64,000 nt of DNA from contig NC_003076.8 of NCBI RefSeq assembly GCF_000001735.4, forward strand, positions 26,353,835-26,417,834. Direction: 5' to 3'. Below are positions 38,610-50,300 of the stretch, in pieces (position 1 is the stretch's first letter; each line of letters begins with the position of its first letter). A program made the position numbers and the translations under genes. Source of the DNA: Arabidopsis thaliana. Lineage: Eukaryota > Streptophyta > Magnoliopsida > Brassicales > Brassicaceae. The notes under the pieces were generated by a model. That model was not told the DNA's origin. It was given only the letters and a program-made list of their open reading frames with translations, and ran no database searches.

Positions 38610-40398
38610 ATGGGTTTCTTAGAGTTGTTGGAGGTGGCTTCAATGCCAATCGTTCAAGTTCTTCTTATCAGCGTCCTTGGCGCTTTCTTGGCAACCGATT
38701 ACTGCTCTCTTCTCTCTGCTGACACCCGAAGATCCGTGAACAAGGTCAACCTCCGTCTCTGCTTTTCTTTTTTCTGTTTGGTGTCAACTATGCATGCATT
38801 CATATATCATCACTAACAAACATTTTCCCTCGCAGCTCGTCTTCGTGGTATTCACCCCCTGCATCATGTTTGCCAACCTTGCCGAGACTGTCACATTGCA
38901 GGACATTATTTCATGGTATGCACTACCAGTCTCCTATCATCCCTCTGAGAATACATACGTGTGGCTTTGATTTGACCAAAATTAGTTTTGTAGGTGGTTT
39001 ATGCCCATAAATGTTGGAATCACCTTTCTAGTAGGAGGCATTCTTGGATGGTTGGTGGTCAAGCTACTGAACCCCAAACCTCAACTTCATGGCCTCATAA
39101 TTGCTACTTGTGCCTCAGGTAACATTAAAACCTCAAAATTTAATCTCAAGGAGGAGAGATATATCCCTGAATTCTCACATGAATCATATTTACTGTCCTG
39201 TCTACGTAGGCAATATGGGGAACCTTATGCTTATACTGGTCCCTGCCATCTGTGACGAGGAAGGCAGTCCTTTTGGGAATCGTAGTGTCTGCAGATCCAT
39301 TGGGCTCTCCTACGCATCTTTCTCTATGGCCGTAAGTCAAACATACATACATATGATCTTCTGATCTCTGCTCAGACTTAATTGTTGAGTTGATCGTGTG
39401 ATTAATTTTTGTCAAGGGCAGCTCGGGGGTTTCTACATATGGACGTACAGTTACCAACTGGTAAGAAGCTCTGCTACACAGTTTAGAGCTCTTGAAGCCG
39501 CCGGGTTGGTCAAGTCTCCCAACAAGGACATCGACTCTGATCCCCACGCTCTTCTCCTCAAGCCGCACCAAAACCAAGACCTTGAAATCCAAGGCAAACA
39601 AAAAGTGTCTACCAGGACATACATCAAGGACTTGCTCCATCAGATTCTTGAGGAACTCTTCGCACCACCCACCATTGGTGCCGTAAGTCTTTTTAAAAAA
39701 AGAAGACATGATTACGTTTCCAACCAACAACTAATAAATCCACTGCTCTGATGCGTTGTTATATGTTCCATTCAGATTCTTGGCTTCGTCTTCGGAGCAA
39801 CCAATTGGCTAAGGAATCTTATAATTGGGGAGAATGCCCCGTTGCGAGTGATCCAAGACTCAGTAAAGCTACTTGGGTATGAACTCATCTTTTTTGAATA
39901 TGGAAATTACAATTACATCACGACTTTGCGCCTAATAGTTGACTTGGCAGGGAGGGCACAATTCCTTGCATCACACTCATACTGGGGGGAAACCTGATTC
40001 AGGGTCTGCGTTCATCAGCTGTGAAGAAATCAGTGATTGTGGGAGTGATAATTGTGCGCTATATCCTCCTTCCCGTGGTGGGAGTCGGGGTGGTCCAATT
40101 AGCAGGAAATCTAGGCTATCTTCCTCCAGACCCTCTCTTTCGATACGTTCTCATGCTTCAGTTCGCACTACCGCCTGCCATGAATATTAGTAATTACTCA
40201 AGCCATCCCCCTTCACTTCATTGTTAGCTAGATACGGATGATTAATCATACACTATATATATATGGATTGCAGGCACAATGGCACAACTGTTCGACGTGG
40301 CTCAAGATGAGTGCTCGGTCATCTTCTTGTGGACCTACCTGGTTGCATCTTTAGCCCTCACCGTCTGGTCAACCATCTTCCTCTCCATCCTCTCCTGA
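38610..40398 (+). CDS. PILS7: PIN-LIKES auxin carrier PILS7
   Basis: Eight exons: 38610-38744, 38836-38915, 38994-39118, 39210-39331, 39422-39682, 39776-39876, 39951-40189 and 40274-40398 (395 aa). Ten hydrophobic spans sit in two five-helix bundles around a short hydrophilic loop (about residues 165-225, with KPHQNQDLEIQGKQK). Typical PILS signatures are FTPCIMFANLAETVT, CASGNMGNLMLILVPAIC and LQFALPPAMN, the last being the AMN motif at the membrane crossover. PILS proteins are ER-resident and reduce nuclear auxin signalling by intracellular auxin sequestration; this is family knowledge. All introns are GT-AG. Confidence 0.95.
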
Positions 40399-41120
40399 GT
40401 CTGATTTGAAAAGAAAATGGAGTTTGTTTGGTCTCTTGTATGGATTTTTTTGATTTGTTAATACTCTCATAGTATTTTTGTTCATTCACATGTTGCCAAA
40501 TAAAACAGAGAAAGACAAAAGTATGTATGTTTCACAGTGTTGTGGGCTTTTACTCAGAAAAAAGGAAGTGAGGTATGGGCTCATAGAGAAAGAGAGAGCC
40601 CAAAATTGGAGAGGCGTGTTCAAGTTGGCCACAGAAGAAGGGGAGACGTGCGATGCATCCTCCACGTTGCTTTGCTTCGATTGGTTAAAACCTCTTCAAT
40701 CATTTCTGAAACTTCTACATTTCTTCACACCTGTCCTCTCCTCCTTACCTGTCCGTTTTTTGTTTATTGTTCTGCTTTTTGATATACTGTATCAAAGATC
40801 GATTAATTAATTTCCGAATTCAACAGCTCATTCATTAGTTGATTAGAAAATTTAGTTTGGTTAAGCACATAAGTAACACGAGTCAAATGTCAGAGTTTTG
40901 TTTATTGCTTAAGCAAATACTACTATTTCTTAAATTGAGAAACCCCAAACAAGAGCCAATGAAAGTTTTGTATCTTTTTCTTAATGACTTAAAAAAGGGA
41001 AAAAGATAAAACAGATATCATTTGACCACACAAACATATACAACACACCCAATCAGAGATCGATCGCCATTAACGTAGACTGTGACTCTCGGCTCTTCTT
41101 CACTCTCAATTTCGATCGGC
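40399..41120. other. Intergenic: PILS7 3' flank and AVT3A promoter
   Basis: AT-rich stretch without a supported gene. The reading frame of the next gene is open upstream to an ATG at 41082, but family alignment favours 41121. A run of the sequence at 40550-40690 is GC-richer than its surroundings but carries no recognisable domain. Confidence 0.45.
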
Positions 41121-42487
41121 ATGAGGTACGATCAGGAAGCGGGATCGTCCTCCCATTCGCTGCCTTCGGGATCATCCTCCCATTCGCTGCCGCCGACGGA
41201 AGACACTCCTCTTTTGGGGCCTCGAACATTGTCGTCGCAGCCAAAAACCTTTGCAAATGTCTTCATCGCCATCGTCGGCGCCGGCGTGCTCGGACTTCCG
41301 TACACCTTCAAGAAGACTGGATGGCTCTTGGGCCTCCTCACACTCCTCTTCGTATCCTCCCTCACCTTCTTCTGTATGATGCTCCTCGTCCACACCCGCC
41401 GGAAACTCGAGTCCCTCTCCGGCTTCAACAGCATCACTTCTTTCGGAGATCTCGGCGAATCCGTCTGCGGCCCTGCCGGTCGTCTCGTCGTCGATGTTAT
41501 GCTTGTCCTTTCCCAATCTGGCTTCTGCGTCAGTTACCTTATCTTCGTCGCCACCACAATGGCTAATCTCCTCAGCCGCGGCACCGAACATATTCTAGGC
41601 CTCGATGCTGCTTCCATTTACCTCTGGGGATGTTTCCCCTTTCAGCTGGGTCTCAACTCCATCCCATCGCTCACCCATCTCGCCCCTTTGAGTATATTCG
41701 CCGATATCGTGGACGTAGCCGCCACCTTAGTGGTTATGGTGCAGGATGTTTTCATCTTCCTGAAACGAAGACCTCCTTTGAGAGTCTTTGGAGGTGTCTC
41801 TGTTTTCTTCTACGGATTGGGAGTTGCGGTGTACGCATTTGAAGGGATCGGAATGGTAAGCAGACCAACTAATTCCTCTACTGTCTCTCTATCTGGTGCT
41901 AAAACTAATAATCCTGATTTGTGGTTGGATGTGAACAGGTTCTGCCACTGGAACTAGAGGCTAAATACAAAGACAAGTTCGGTAGAGCGCTGGGGCTAGC
42001 CATGGGCTTAATCTCGATCATGTACGGTGCGTTCGGGCTGCTAGGGTACATGGCTTACGGAGAGGAGACGAAAGACATCATCACCACCAACCTGGGGACA
42101 GGAGTGGTGAGCACTCTGGTGCAGCTGGGCTTAGCAATCAACCTCTTCTTCACATTCCCCCTTATGATGCAACCTGTCTACGAGGTCGTGGAACGCCGCC
42201 TTTGCAGCTCCCGTTACTCTGTATGGGTGCGCTGGGCCACTGTGCTGGTGGTCACGCTCGTGGCCCTGCTCGTCCCAAATTTTGCAGACTTCTTATCTCT
42301 GGTGGGGAGCAGCGTCTGCGTGGTGCTGGGCTTTGTCTTGCCATCACTATTTCACTTGCAGGCTTTCAAAAACGAGTTGAGCATCACAAGAATAGTGGTA
42401 GACGTTCTCGTTTTCCTCATTGGTGTTATGATAGCCATTACCGGGACCTGGACTGCAGTACATGAGATCCTGACATCCAAGGCCTGA
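41121..42487 (+). CDS. AVT3A: Vacuolar amino-acid transporter AVT3A
   Basis: Two exons, 41121-41855 and 41939-42487, give 427 aa. The fold is the amino acid/auxin permease (AAAP) family with 11 predicted membrane spans. The first helix carries the conserved unwound segment IAIVGAGVLGLPYTFKKTGW, and AVYAFEGIGMVLPLE is the typical TM6 signature. The Ser-rich N-terminus with two near-identical SGSSSHSLP units is cytosolic. AVT3 proteins export neutral amino acids from the vacuole (family knowledge). The start at MRYDQEAGSS was preferred over an in-frame ATG 39 nt upstream (41082) because the extra residues are not family-like. Confidence 0.94.
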
Positions 42488-42730
42488 GCTTCTTCCATTG
42501 TTTATTTTTGTCAGTATGAAAAGAGAAGCATTGTTACCTCCAGCGAACACGGCATTATTATTGTTATTCTGTTACTCTCCTCACTTGTTTATTTGAGTCT
42601 TATTACTCTATTTGTAAGAAAGACGCACCATGGAAAACCAATAAGAAAAATACTCTTAGAATCAAGTTTGATAAACACCATTTGCGGCTATTCGCAACAA
42701 AGAGACTAAATCAAAACTGCAGAAGCCAAA

Positions 42731-43378
42731 TCATTTGGACTTTGGCCTCCCTCTTTTTCTAGTCACCTGAATCTCTTCTTTTGCTCCTTCTCCATTAACA
42801 GATTCGTTCAGTCTATCGGTATCTAACTCCATGCCAAGGCCATCGAATTCCACCCTCTTGGAAACGGCATGCTCTGTATTCAGCCTCTCTCTTGAGCATG
42901 TGGGAACCGCACACTGGTCGTCGTTCTTATGTTGACAACTCGAAGAAGAGTTTGAAACTATGCCCTGACTGACGACGCCTCCAAGTTGCAACTTGGAGGG
43001 TAATGCATCATCCTTGGAAAACAACAAGTCAGCAGCAACATGCTTCTTCTTCATCTTCTTGTCCTTGTGGAGACATGCGTCTTGTACGAGTCCCTGGTTA
43101 GGAGGAAAGGAGGCAATCAAATCTAAAGCGGTCTTAGCAGCAGCAACGGCTTTTGCTGCAGCAGCGGCTTTCTCATCTGCAGTAGCTCTGGCGGCCTTAG
43201 CAGCAATAGCAGCAGCGGCAGCAGTACATCTCGAAGCATCTGCAATCTCCTGAGGGGTGAGATCTGGATTACTCAAATGAGAAGCTAAAAGAATGCTAAG
43301 ATGGTAATCAACATTGGTGGAAGGATGTGGAACTCCATTAGCATCAACCTCTTTTGTCAGCACATTGACGCCTTCCAT
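42731..43378 (-). CDS. Ala-rich protein with a C-terminal AT-hook-like motif
   Basis: Single coding exon of 215 aa. The start is the ATG at 43378; just upstream (transcript sense) is a good acceptor (TTTTGTAG/GTTAGAG), so a 5'UTR intron is likely. The N-terminal third carries an Ala-rich helix of about 45 residues (for example TAAAAAIAAKAARATADEKA), followed by a lysine patch (KDKKMKKKH). The last residues, RKRGRPKSK, match the R-G-R-P core of an AT-hook, which binds the minor groove of AT-rich DNA. I recognise no other domain. Location on this chromosome suggests At5g66000, uncharacterised. A nuclear DNA-binding role is inferred only from the C-terminal motif. Confidence 0.85.
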   Translation of the reverse strand: MEGVNVLTKEVDANGVPHPSTNVDYHLSILLASHLSNPDLTPQEIADASRCTAAAAAIAAKAARATADEKAAAAAKAVAAAKTALDLIASFPPNQGLVQDACLHKDKKMKKKHVAADLLFSKDDALPSKLQLGGVVSQGIVSNSSSSCQHKNDDQCAVPTCSRERLNTEHAVSKRVEFDGLGMELDTDRLNESVNGEGAKEEIQVTRKRGRPKSK

Positions 43379-44029
43379 AATTACACATACAACAAATCTC
43401 TCTAACCTACAAAACAAACCCTATCAGATCTTACGCGGATATAAGAGAGAAGCCAACATCGGAGTCTGACGCTAAGATGCATTTCTAGAAAACCGATGAA
43501 GTAAGCTTAAGAGTTTACCTTGAATGCGCCTGCGAAAAGAGATAAGAGAAGTCCGCCAAAATTAGGGTTTTGGAGGTCGAAATTCTGAAACTCACAGATG
43601 AACGTTTAGGCTTGTTGTGTATTTATACACACACTCACACATTAAAATTAAATTTGAGACGAAGATGATAAAACCCAAGCAGCGAACGACTTTCTTCTTC
43701 TCCGACACCAATTTCTTCGCACGTTCTGTTCGGATATTCGCTTTATTACCAGTGCGTGCGCGTCGTTCCGTTTCACTTCCTCCCACAAATTACTTACAGA
43801 TTATCCCTTTTGTCAAATTGTTTTTTTTCTTTTAATTAGTTGAATTCCTTTTTATTTAGATAATGAAGATGTTTTAATGTAGAAAGACAACAAAACATGC
43901 ATAATTTATGTAAGTTTTTTTTTCCAAAAATCTTTGTGCTTTTAGCCTAAACATGTTTTGAAATGAAACAGTGGATTACATTTTAGAGGTTGATAGGGAA
44001 AGAGATGTCTTTTGACAGGCTGGGAAACC
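43379..44029. other. Intergenic between two minus-strand genes
   Basis: Holds the leader, probable 5'UTR intron and promoter of the 42731 gene on the left and the 3' flank of the NTPase gene on the right. No separate gene is supported. Confidence 0.45.
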
Positions 44030-45289
44030 CTATTGCTTGGGCAGCCAACCAGAGAAAACATCAAAGATATGTTCTTTCATGGGATCTCTGTTAGTCGCAC
44101 TCAGGGAGATTACATTCACTCCCGGTTGGTTCTTCAACCTTGCCACTGCAGACAACAAAGAAGAAAGTAAACTTTGTTAAGGAAAATAGATTAGTGAACT
44201 CTATGCAGCTTATCTAGACTGCCAACAGAGGAGGGTGACACATAAAGCCAATACAAGAGTACATCAAAGTGGACCATAGCACAATTGACTACTCAAGAGT
44301 TGGAAAAGTGTTCCAAACAGTATATAGATGTGAAGGCACTTTCATAAATTTCAATTTAAGCAGCACGCACGGTTATCATTGGCATCAGGATTGGAAACAA
44401 CTACAGGCTGAAAACGAATCTAGTTAACAGATGAAACCGAGCTCTGATTCCTCAATAATTATGTTTGATTCCAGATAATGAATTACCTTCAGGAAGATGT
44501 CGACCAAATTTTGGGCTAGGAATGGAAGCAAGAAGAGGAACGTTGGAGTCCAAAACATTGAGGACAGCCGGAAAAAAGGATGGACTAAACATCTCCATCT
44601 TGCCAACTTCATCAATGATGAAAAGATTGGTATCGTCTTTGACCTTGAAAACCAATGCTAAACCAGTCAGTCAGTGTTCATCTATCCAAATTATCAAGGA
44701 AATGATGAGCTGACAGAACACCTGTAGCTCAGGCAAGGCTATAGACTCGAAGGATGCAATGTCCACTTTGTACTTGCCAACACTAGGCCATGTCATCGAT
44801 TCTTGACTGCCAACAGAGAGAAACAAGTAGCCTAATTATCTGTGAGAGGGAAACTAGAGATTTAAGGGTGAAGAAGGAGAAGGAGGATGGACCTAGAAAC
44901 AATAGAAGAAGCAAGCAAACTTGTGCGGCCATCCAAAGTGACCACTTGAAAACCAACCCTTTGTCCTCGTTCCCTCATCTCTTCTGTGTGTTAGTTATAA
45001 CTAACGGTATCATAAAAAAGAAGAAGACTTGATGACTGATTGGTGTTTAGAAAGAGGAAGAGAGAGAGAGCTTACTTACGAGTGTAGAAACCCTGGATTT
45101 TTAAGTTAGGGTTGGAAACCCTCATCATATCCAACACTCTCATGATCAATGTGGTTTTTCCGACACCCTGCCCAAAAAGTATTGAAATCCAACAATGAGA
45201 AACTGTAAAAGGCGATGAGAGGAAAGCAGGAAGATAAGCAAGCTCACAGGAGGGCCGGTGACAAGAAGGCATTTCCCGGTGCCTGCCAT
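44030..45289 (-). CDS. THEP1/NTPCR-type nucleoside-triphosphatase
   Basis: Six exons in transcript order: 45289-45248, 45167-45080, 44983-44893, 44806-44722, 44643-44487 and 44145-44030 (192 aa). Walker A GPPGVGKTT spans residues 12-20 (Gly-rich start MAGTGKCLLVTG); Walker B is LFIIDEVGKME, with the family's Glu-Val-Gly-Lys-Met core. The pattern GFYTQEMRERGQRVGF followed by VVTLDGR is diagnostic of the THEP1 family, which includes human NTPCR and archaeal THEP1. These hydrolyse NTPs in vitro with broad specificity and an unclear cellular role. Exon 3 could instead begin 3 nt further in, dropping one Glu; the longer form fits the family better. Divergent from the qRRM gene at 45778. Confidence 0.93.
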
Positions 45290-45482
45290 TTTCTGGCCGT
45301 TGTTGGTAATAGTAGCCAATAAGGGTCACACCATCCAAATCCAAGTACCATCCATTTGCTTACGATTACAGTCAATTTCTTCTGGACTGCTATTCAGATC
45401 CCTCTGATTGTGCCTAAAATTTGGCTTCTTCTTCCTCCACAAGACCATTAAAGTCTGTCCAACTACTCTTTGCGATATATAT

Positions 45483-45631
45483 GGGCCTCATTTAAACTTT
45501 GGGCCGCTATAATGAAAAGTTGGCCTCATTTAACTTTTGAGCCGATATAATGGTCCCTTTTAAAATTTTGAGCTCATTTAAATTTCGGGCCGCTATAATG
45601 GCCTCATTTGAACTTTGGGCCGATATATTTG
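45483..45631 (+). repeat. 31-bp minisatellite with site II motifs in a divergent promoter
   Basis: Four imperfect copies occur at 45483-45514, 45521-45552, 45570-45600 and 45601-45631. Each reads close to CTCATTTAAACTTTGGGCC followed by GCTATAATG or GATATAATG. A truncated copy seems to lie between the second and third. Each copy carries GGGCC or a close variant (site II-like) and a TATAATG box-like end. The array occupies the only space between the divergent NTPase (ATG 45289) and qRRM (ATG 45778) genes. Confidence 0.85.
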
Positions 45632-45777
45632 GCCCAGATGTTTATTTTCCGGGTCCGGGATATATTTAGGGCTATTTTCCCCCTTTGTGATGCAACGACT
45701 TGAATTTTCTCATTCTCGACAACGAACCAGGGAACAAGAACCGTCGTGGTCGAAAACGAAGACCTTGGCGGCAGGTC

Positions 45778-46919
45778 ATGTACGGATCTAGGGGGTATGT
45801 ATTCTTACATTCGATCGCCATTTATTCTACTGGATTTATTTTCCTGTTGCCTGATTGGTATTAATCGATTTGTGTTGGAAAATCTTGAGGAATTTAGAGG
45901 GTTGGTGTATAGGAAGAGGATCTGGAATCGATTATTGTCATTTTGCTACTTGTTGTTATTTGTTCCATTAGGTATATAATCGATATGAGTGTCATTGGTC
46001 GTTGTTTAGGTTCGGTATTTGTTTGTGTGGTGTATAATTAAGAATGGGTCTTACTTACTATACAACATATATAGACTAAGAATGACAGGGAAGTCTGGGT
46101 TGGGTGTGGTTATATTAACTGGTTGAGTTGGGGGATCTTTTTCCGGGTTTCTTGTTTGGTAATTGAAGGGCCATGTTTGGGAGCGGGGGGTACGAGGTGG
46201 GATCAAAGAGACAAAGAATGATGCAATCAAATCCCTACTTGGCAGTTGGCACTGGACCTACCAGCTTTCCACCTTTTGGCTATGCCGGCGGATTCCCAGT
46301 CGTTCGCCTCAGGGGTCTTCCCTTCAACTGCGCTGACATTGACATCTTCGAGTTCTTTGCGGGCCTCAACATTGTCGATGTCCTGCTCGTCAGCAAAAAC
46401 GGTAAATTCTCTGGGGAGGCCTTTGTGGTGTTTGCCGGCCCTATGCAAGTCGAGATTGCCTTGCAAAGGGACAGACACAATATGGGGAGGAGATACGTGG
46501 AAGTTTTCCGGTGCTCTAAGCAGGACTACTACAATGCGGTGGCTGCTGAGGAGGGAGCGTATGAGTATGAGGTACGTGCTAGCCCACCTCCCACCGGGCC
46601 ATCCAGGGCAAAGAGGTTTAGTGAGAAAGAGAAGCTTGAGTACACAGAGGTTTTGAAGATGCGAGGCCTCCCTTACTCGGTGAACAAACCTCAAATCATA
46701 GAGTTTTTCAGCGGGTACAAGGTTATCCAAGGACGGGTACAGGTTGTGTGTCGGCCTGATGGGAAGGCCACGGGAGAGGCATTTGTGGAGTTTGAGACGG
46801 GGGAGGAGGCGAGGAGGGCAATGGCTAAGGACAAAATGTCGATTGGGTCAAGGTATGTGGAGTTGTTTCCAACTACACGTGAAGAGGCTCGAAGGGCTGA
46901 GGCCAGATCTAGGCAATGA
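45778..46919 (+). CDS. hnRNP H/F-like RNA-binding protein (two quasi-RRMs)
   Basis: Two coding exons, 45778-45794 and 46169-46919, give 255 aa. The first contributes only MYGSR and part of the next Gly codon. Two quasi-RRMs follow: about residues 50-127 (VVRLRGLPFNCADIDIFEFF and GEAFVVF) and 172-248 (VLKMRGLPYSVNKPQIIEFF and GEAFVEF). The R-G-L-P-(F/Y) RNP2-like motif and GEAFV replacing aromatic RNP1 are features of hnRNP H/F, GRSF1 and ESRP. These bind G-rich RNA and regulate splicing; the plant role is inferred. If exon 1 is skipped, the ATG at 46173 would start an otherwise identical protein seven residues shorter. Confidence 0.92.
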
Positions 46920-47358
46920 CTCTTTCCTTCACTATGTATCATTATATATATCCTTTGGACCAATTTTGTTAGGTTAAAACCCAAAATGTTTATCAGTGGA
47001 ATCATAGTAATGTAAGACCTGTGTGGTTCAGTTTCTGCCTTGGGATCCAGTTACTGGTTGTTTTATTCTCTTTTCTGAATATATATGTTCTTAGAAGTAA
47101 ATGTGACATTTTTTTGGAATAAATTTGTAGCTTGAATGGATCAGACATCAGAGTGAAAGATTTAAGATCTCGGGTGAGATTGTATAACTTTCTAGTTTTC
47201 TACTCATATATTTGCCTCTCAATTATTTATTAAATATGACTCACAATACAAAAACCCAATATGCATTAATAAACTGAAGTCAATTAATGATAGCTGTTGA
47301 AGAATGAAAGTGTAACGACAGGAATCGATGTGCTCCCATTGAAAGGTAAGCTATGGCT
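46920..47358. other. Intergenic, convergent 3' flanks
   Basis: The 3' ends of the qRRM gene (+) and SAC6 (-) converge here. AT-rich; no additional feature is supported. Confidence 0.45.
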
Positions 47359-50300
47359 TCAAGATCTGGGCTTGTGCAGACTAGGCCGGTTGCAGAAGAT
47401 ACGGCCATTGGCCCTCACGAGTGCCGCGACAGCTACACTGATGCCCGCCCAAACCAGTGAGAAAAGCAAGTGCTTATAACCACTCCCAACTGCAGCCAAA
47501 CACAGATCGATTCTGTCAACCTTCAATGGCCTTAGTATTCCTACACCAACAACAGGAATCAAACTTACCTTGTTTCACAGACATTGTTGCAAACCAGAAA
47601 CTGATCAGAATCACCGTCAAAGCCACTGGAAAGTTCTGAGAAATGAGAGTATTTTGATATGAGACCTTTATATCCTAAGGAACTGGTCTTATATACTTGT
47701 GATATATTAGCTGATGATTGCTTACAGCTACAGCCTCAAGACCTCGCTTTCGAGGCACAGGAGCCATGTCTCGGCTCACAGCAACTATATAGTGTCCTTG
47801 CACAAGATCAATTGCATCCTTTGTACGGAACCAAGAAGAAGATTATAAACAGCCAGTAGAGGAGATTGAGATACAAAGTATTCGTAAACTGGTATAGTTG
47901 GAGTCACCAACCTGCTTAGTTCCATCAGCAAAATTGTTCAGGTAGTAGCGTGCGAGGGCATTCCAGCCATCTTGAAGGACTCCTTGGATAGTCCTTTGAC
48001 CATACCTAAAATTAAAAAAAAAGTTGCAGGAAGGCATGTGGAAACACTCTTCTCTTGGGAATATATGTACATACCAAGAAGGTACCTGACAAAATCTCCT
48101 TTAAGTGCAGGAGTGCCGGAGTACTGAATGCTAATGTCATCACCGTGATTAGCCCACACTGAAGGAAAAACATAAGCAGCACCAGATATAATCGAGTTTA
48201 AAATTGCATATCTAAGATATTCATGGAGAATAAACTACCGACATATCTTATAGCATTCGTCAAAGTTTTGATGCGAGCGTATGGTCTCTTCGGCACCAAA
48301 AACACCAATCCTTTTGAGTTGAAGTTCCAACAGCTTTCGGCCTATCATACTCTGCATTTTGGCAGGAGGATGAGCAAAGAGAAAAGACAAAAGAGACAAG
48401 GGGGTGTCTAAGAATTGTATACTAAGACTAGCCTGGGTGACATTAGTACGGTCTAAGCAATCTATGCAGTTGGTTCGCACAATACCAAGCTGCTCCTTCA
48501 TTTTCTCACCCTTTTCATTCAACAAAAAGTACCTGCGTAATTCAACGTATAGTAGTAAGCTCTTTTGTAATTCAAGATTATATGCAAGGAGATGCATGTA
48601 CGAGGAAAGTAGTACCCGTTTTTCTCGAGGAAATCCTCCATCTGCTCATACAGAATTGCTAAGCGCTCAAAGTGAATATGGCCACAGATGTGATGGAAAT
48701 CAAAGTGCAGGTATCTAGAGGATGAGTTAGTGAGTGAGTGAGTCAGCTGATAATAATATCCTTCAAGTAGTAAGGAAGTATGTTAGGAGAAGGCATAGCC
48801 ATACCTTACATCATCACCAGTGATGTGCTGCATAGCACCTGCAAACCTCTCACTTAGGCGCCCTTCACCTCCATGCTGATCACAGAAGAAGTAATTTACT
48901 TTTTGGACTATATGATTTAATACAAAATTGAGGGTCAAGAACAAAATTATTCAGAAGTTATATATATGCACCTTATTGACAAGATCAACCGCCAAAACTG
49001 ATCCATATTTTTTCCTTAAGTCGAGAAAGTGACGCTCAGCTATCCTCGCCTGCAATGGAGATTACTTGAAATACTATATTAAGGGGGGAAGTGCTTAGTT
49101 ACAACATCATACTTACAGCTTCTTCAGGTTGGACAATCTCAAACTTGGGCTTGTAGGTCAGATCTACAATTTGCTCCCACATAAAAGGCATGGATCCTCT
49201 AATCTGCAATATGTCAAACAACAACACAACCATAAGTAAAATCACCTTACCCTAAAGAATAGATGACGAAAAACCAAACTATGTGAATGAAAAACTTGTA
49301 GGGCCTGAAAACATGTAACAATATCACCTGAACAAAGGATGATGTGTATCCGTTCATGCGTACAATTTGCTCAGTCTCCACAAAATTAGCAACATAACCA
49401 TCAGGGTCAGCTCCTCGTCGCCACATGCGTGTACCTTGCAGTTGTAGTCCAGAAACATAATCACAATTAGGCATATCATCTGATATCAAAACTAAAGCTG
49501 AAGATTTTTGCCCACATTTGTAGACTGTCAAACCTAAGGACAAAGGCATACCATTTCTTCTAGAGCACCTCCTAGCAATCAGAGTAATGTCAACGATATC
49601 TCTTCCAATGGCTGTTTGAAAACTATGAAAACGTGATGCAGGGTTAAGGAAAATTGTCTGAAGTGATGATCCAGGAAAAAGATTTGAATAGTGAACTGAT
49701 AGAAAAAGGATATTCCCTTGAATTACAGGAAGCAAGAACTGATCAAGCTACAAAATTAAAACAACCACAGGGTGATATATATTTGCAAGTACAGAAAACA
49801 GAGGAGTGAACTTGAACAAGAGTTCACTAACCTTATTATCGATAAGAACTTCTAACATATAATTGTTCCATAGAAATCTAGGCTCAGCCTGCCAATAAAG
49901 ATGTAAATTAAAGGTTAGTTTGCACACAAACAAGCAACAAAAAGGGCGTATGGATGGATACCTGTCTCCACAAAGGAAGCAACTTAGACTCATCACCCAA
50001 ATCATGCAAGCGCTGTGCACTGAAACAACAACATACATGATTAGCAAAATCTCAACTTTTTTTTTTAATCTCTTTTTACAATCTAGCATTTCCAGAGTTG
50101 GCACAAATTAAGAAGAAGAGAAATTATTTACGTGAGAGTCAAGTTAATTTCATATGAGAAGTAGAGACCAGTTGTCCTCTCAGCGACACTTAGCAGCCTA
50201 GAGTAGTCATCAGTCTCCATCTTTTTCTGCGAAAAGCGGTTCAGTGTTTTGATCGTTGAGGTCCATTAATTATTGTTTCTTGCTTGTCAGAGAGATAGAT

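Noticed and set aside
39146-39730. 194-codon minus-strand ORF
   Set aside because: Lies antisense across three PILS7 exons and two introns; PILS7 explains the coding bias.
44370-44412. Exon-like stretch between the last two NTPase exons
   Set aside because: It has a plausible acceptor, but inclusion in the required phase introduces an immediate stop. The family sequence is continuous without it.
45746-45979. 77-codon ORF overlapping the qRRM first exon
   Set aside because: It is in another frame and reads into the long first intron; the real start is the ATG at 45778, spliced to 46169.
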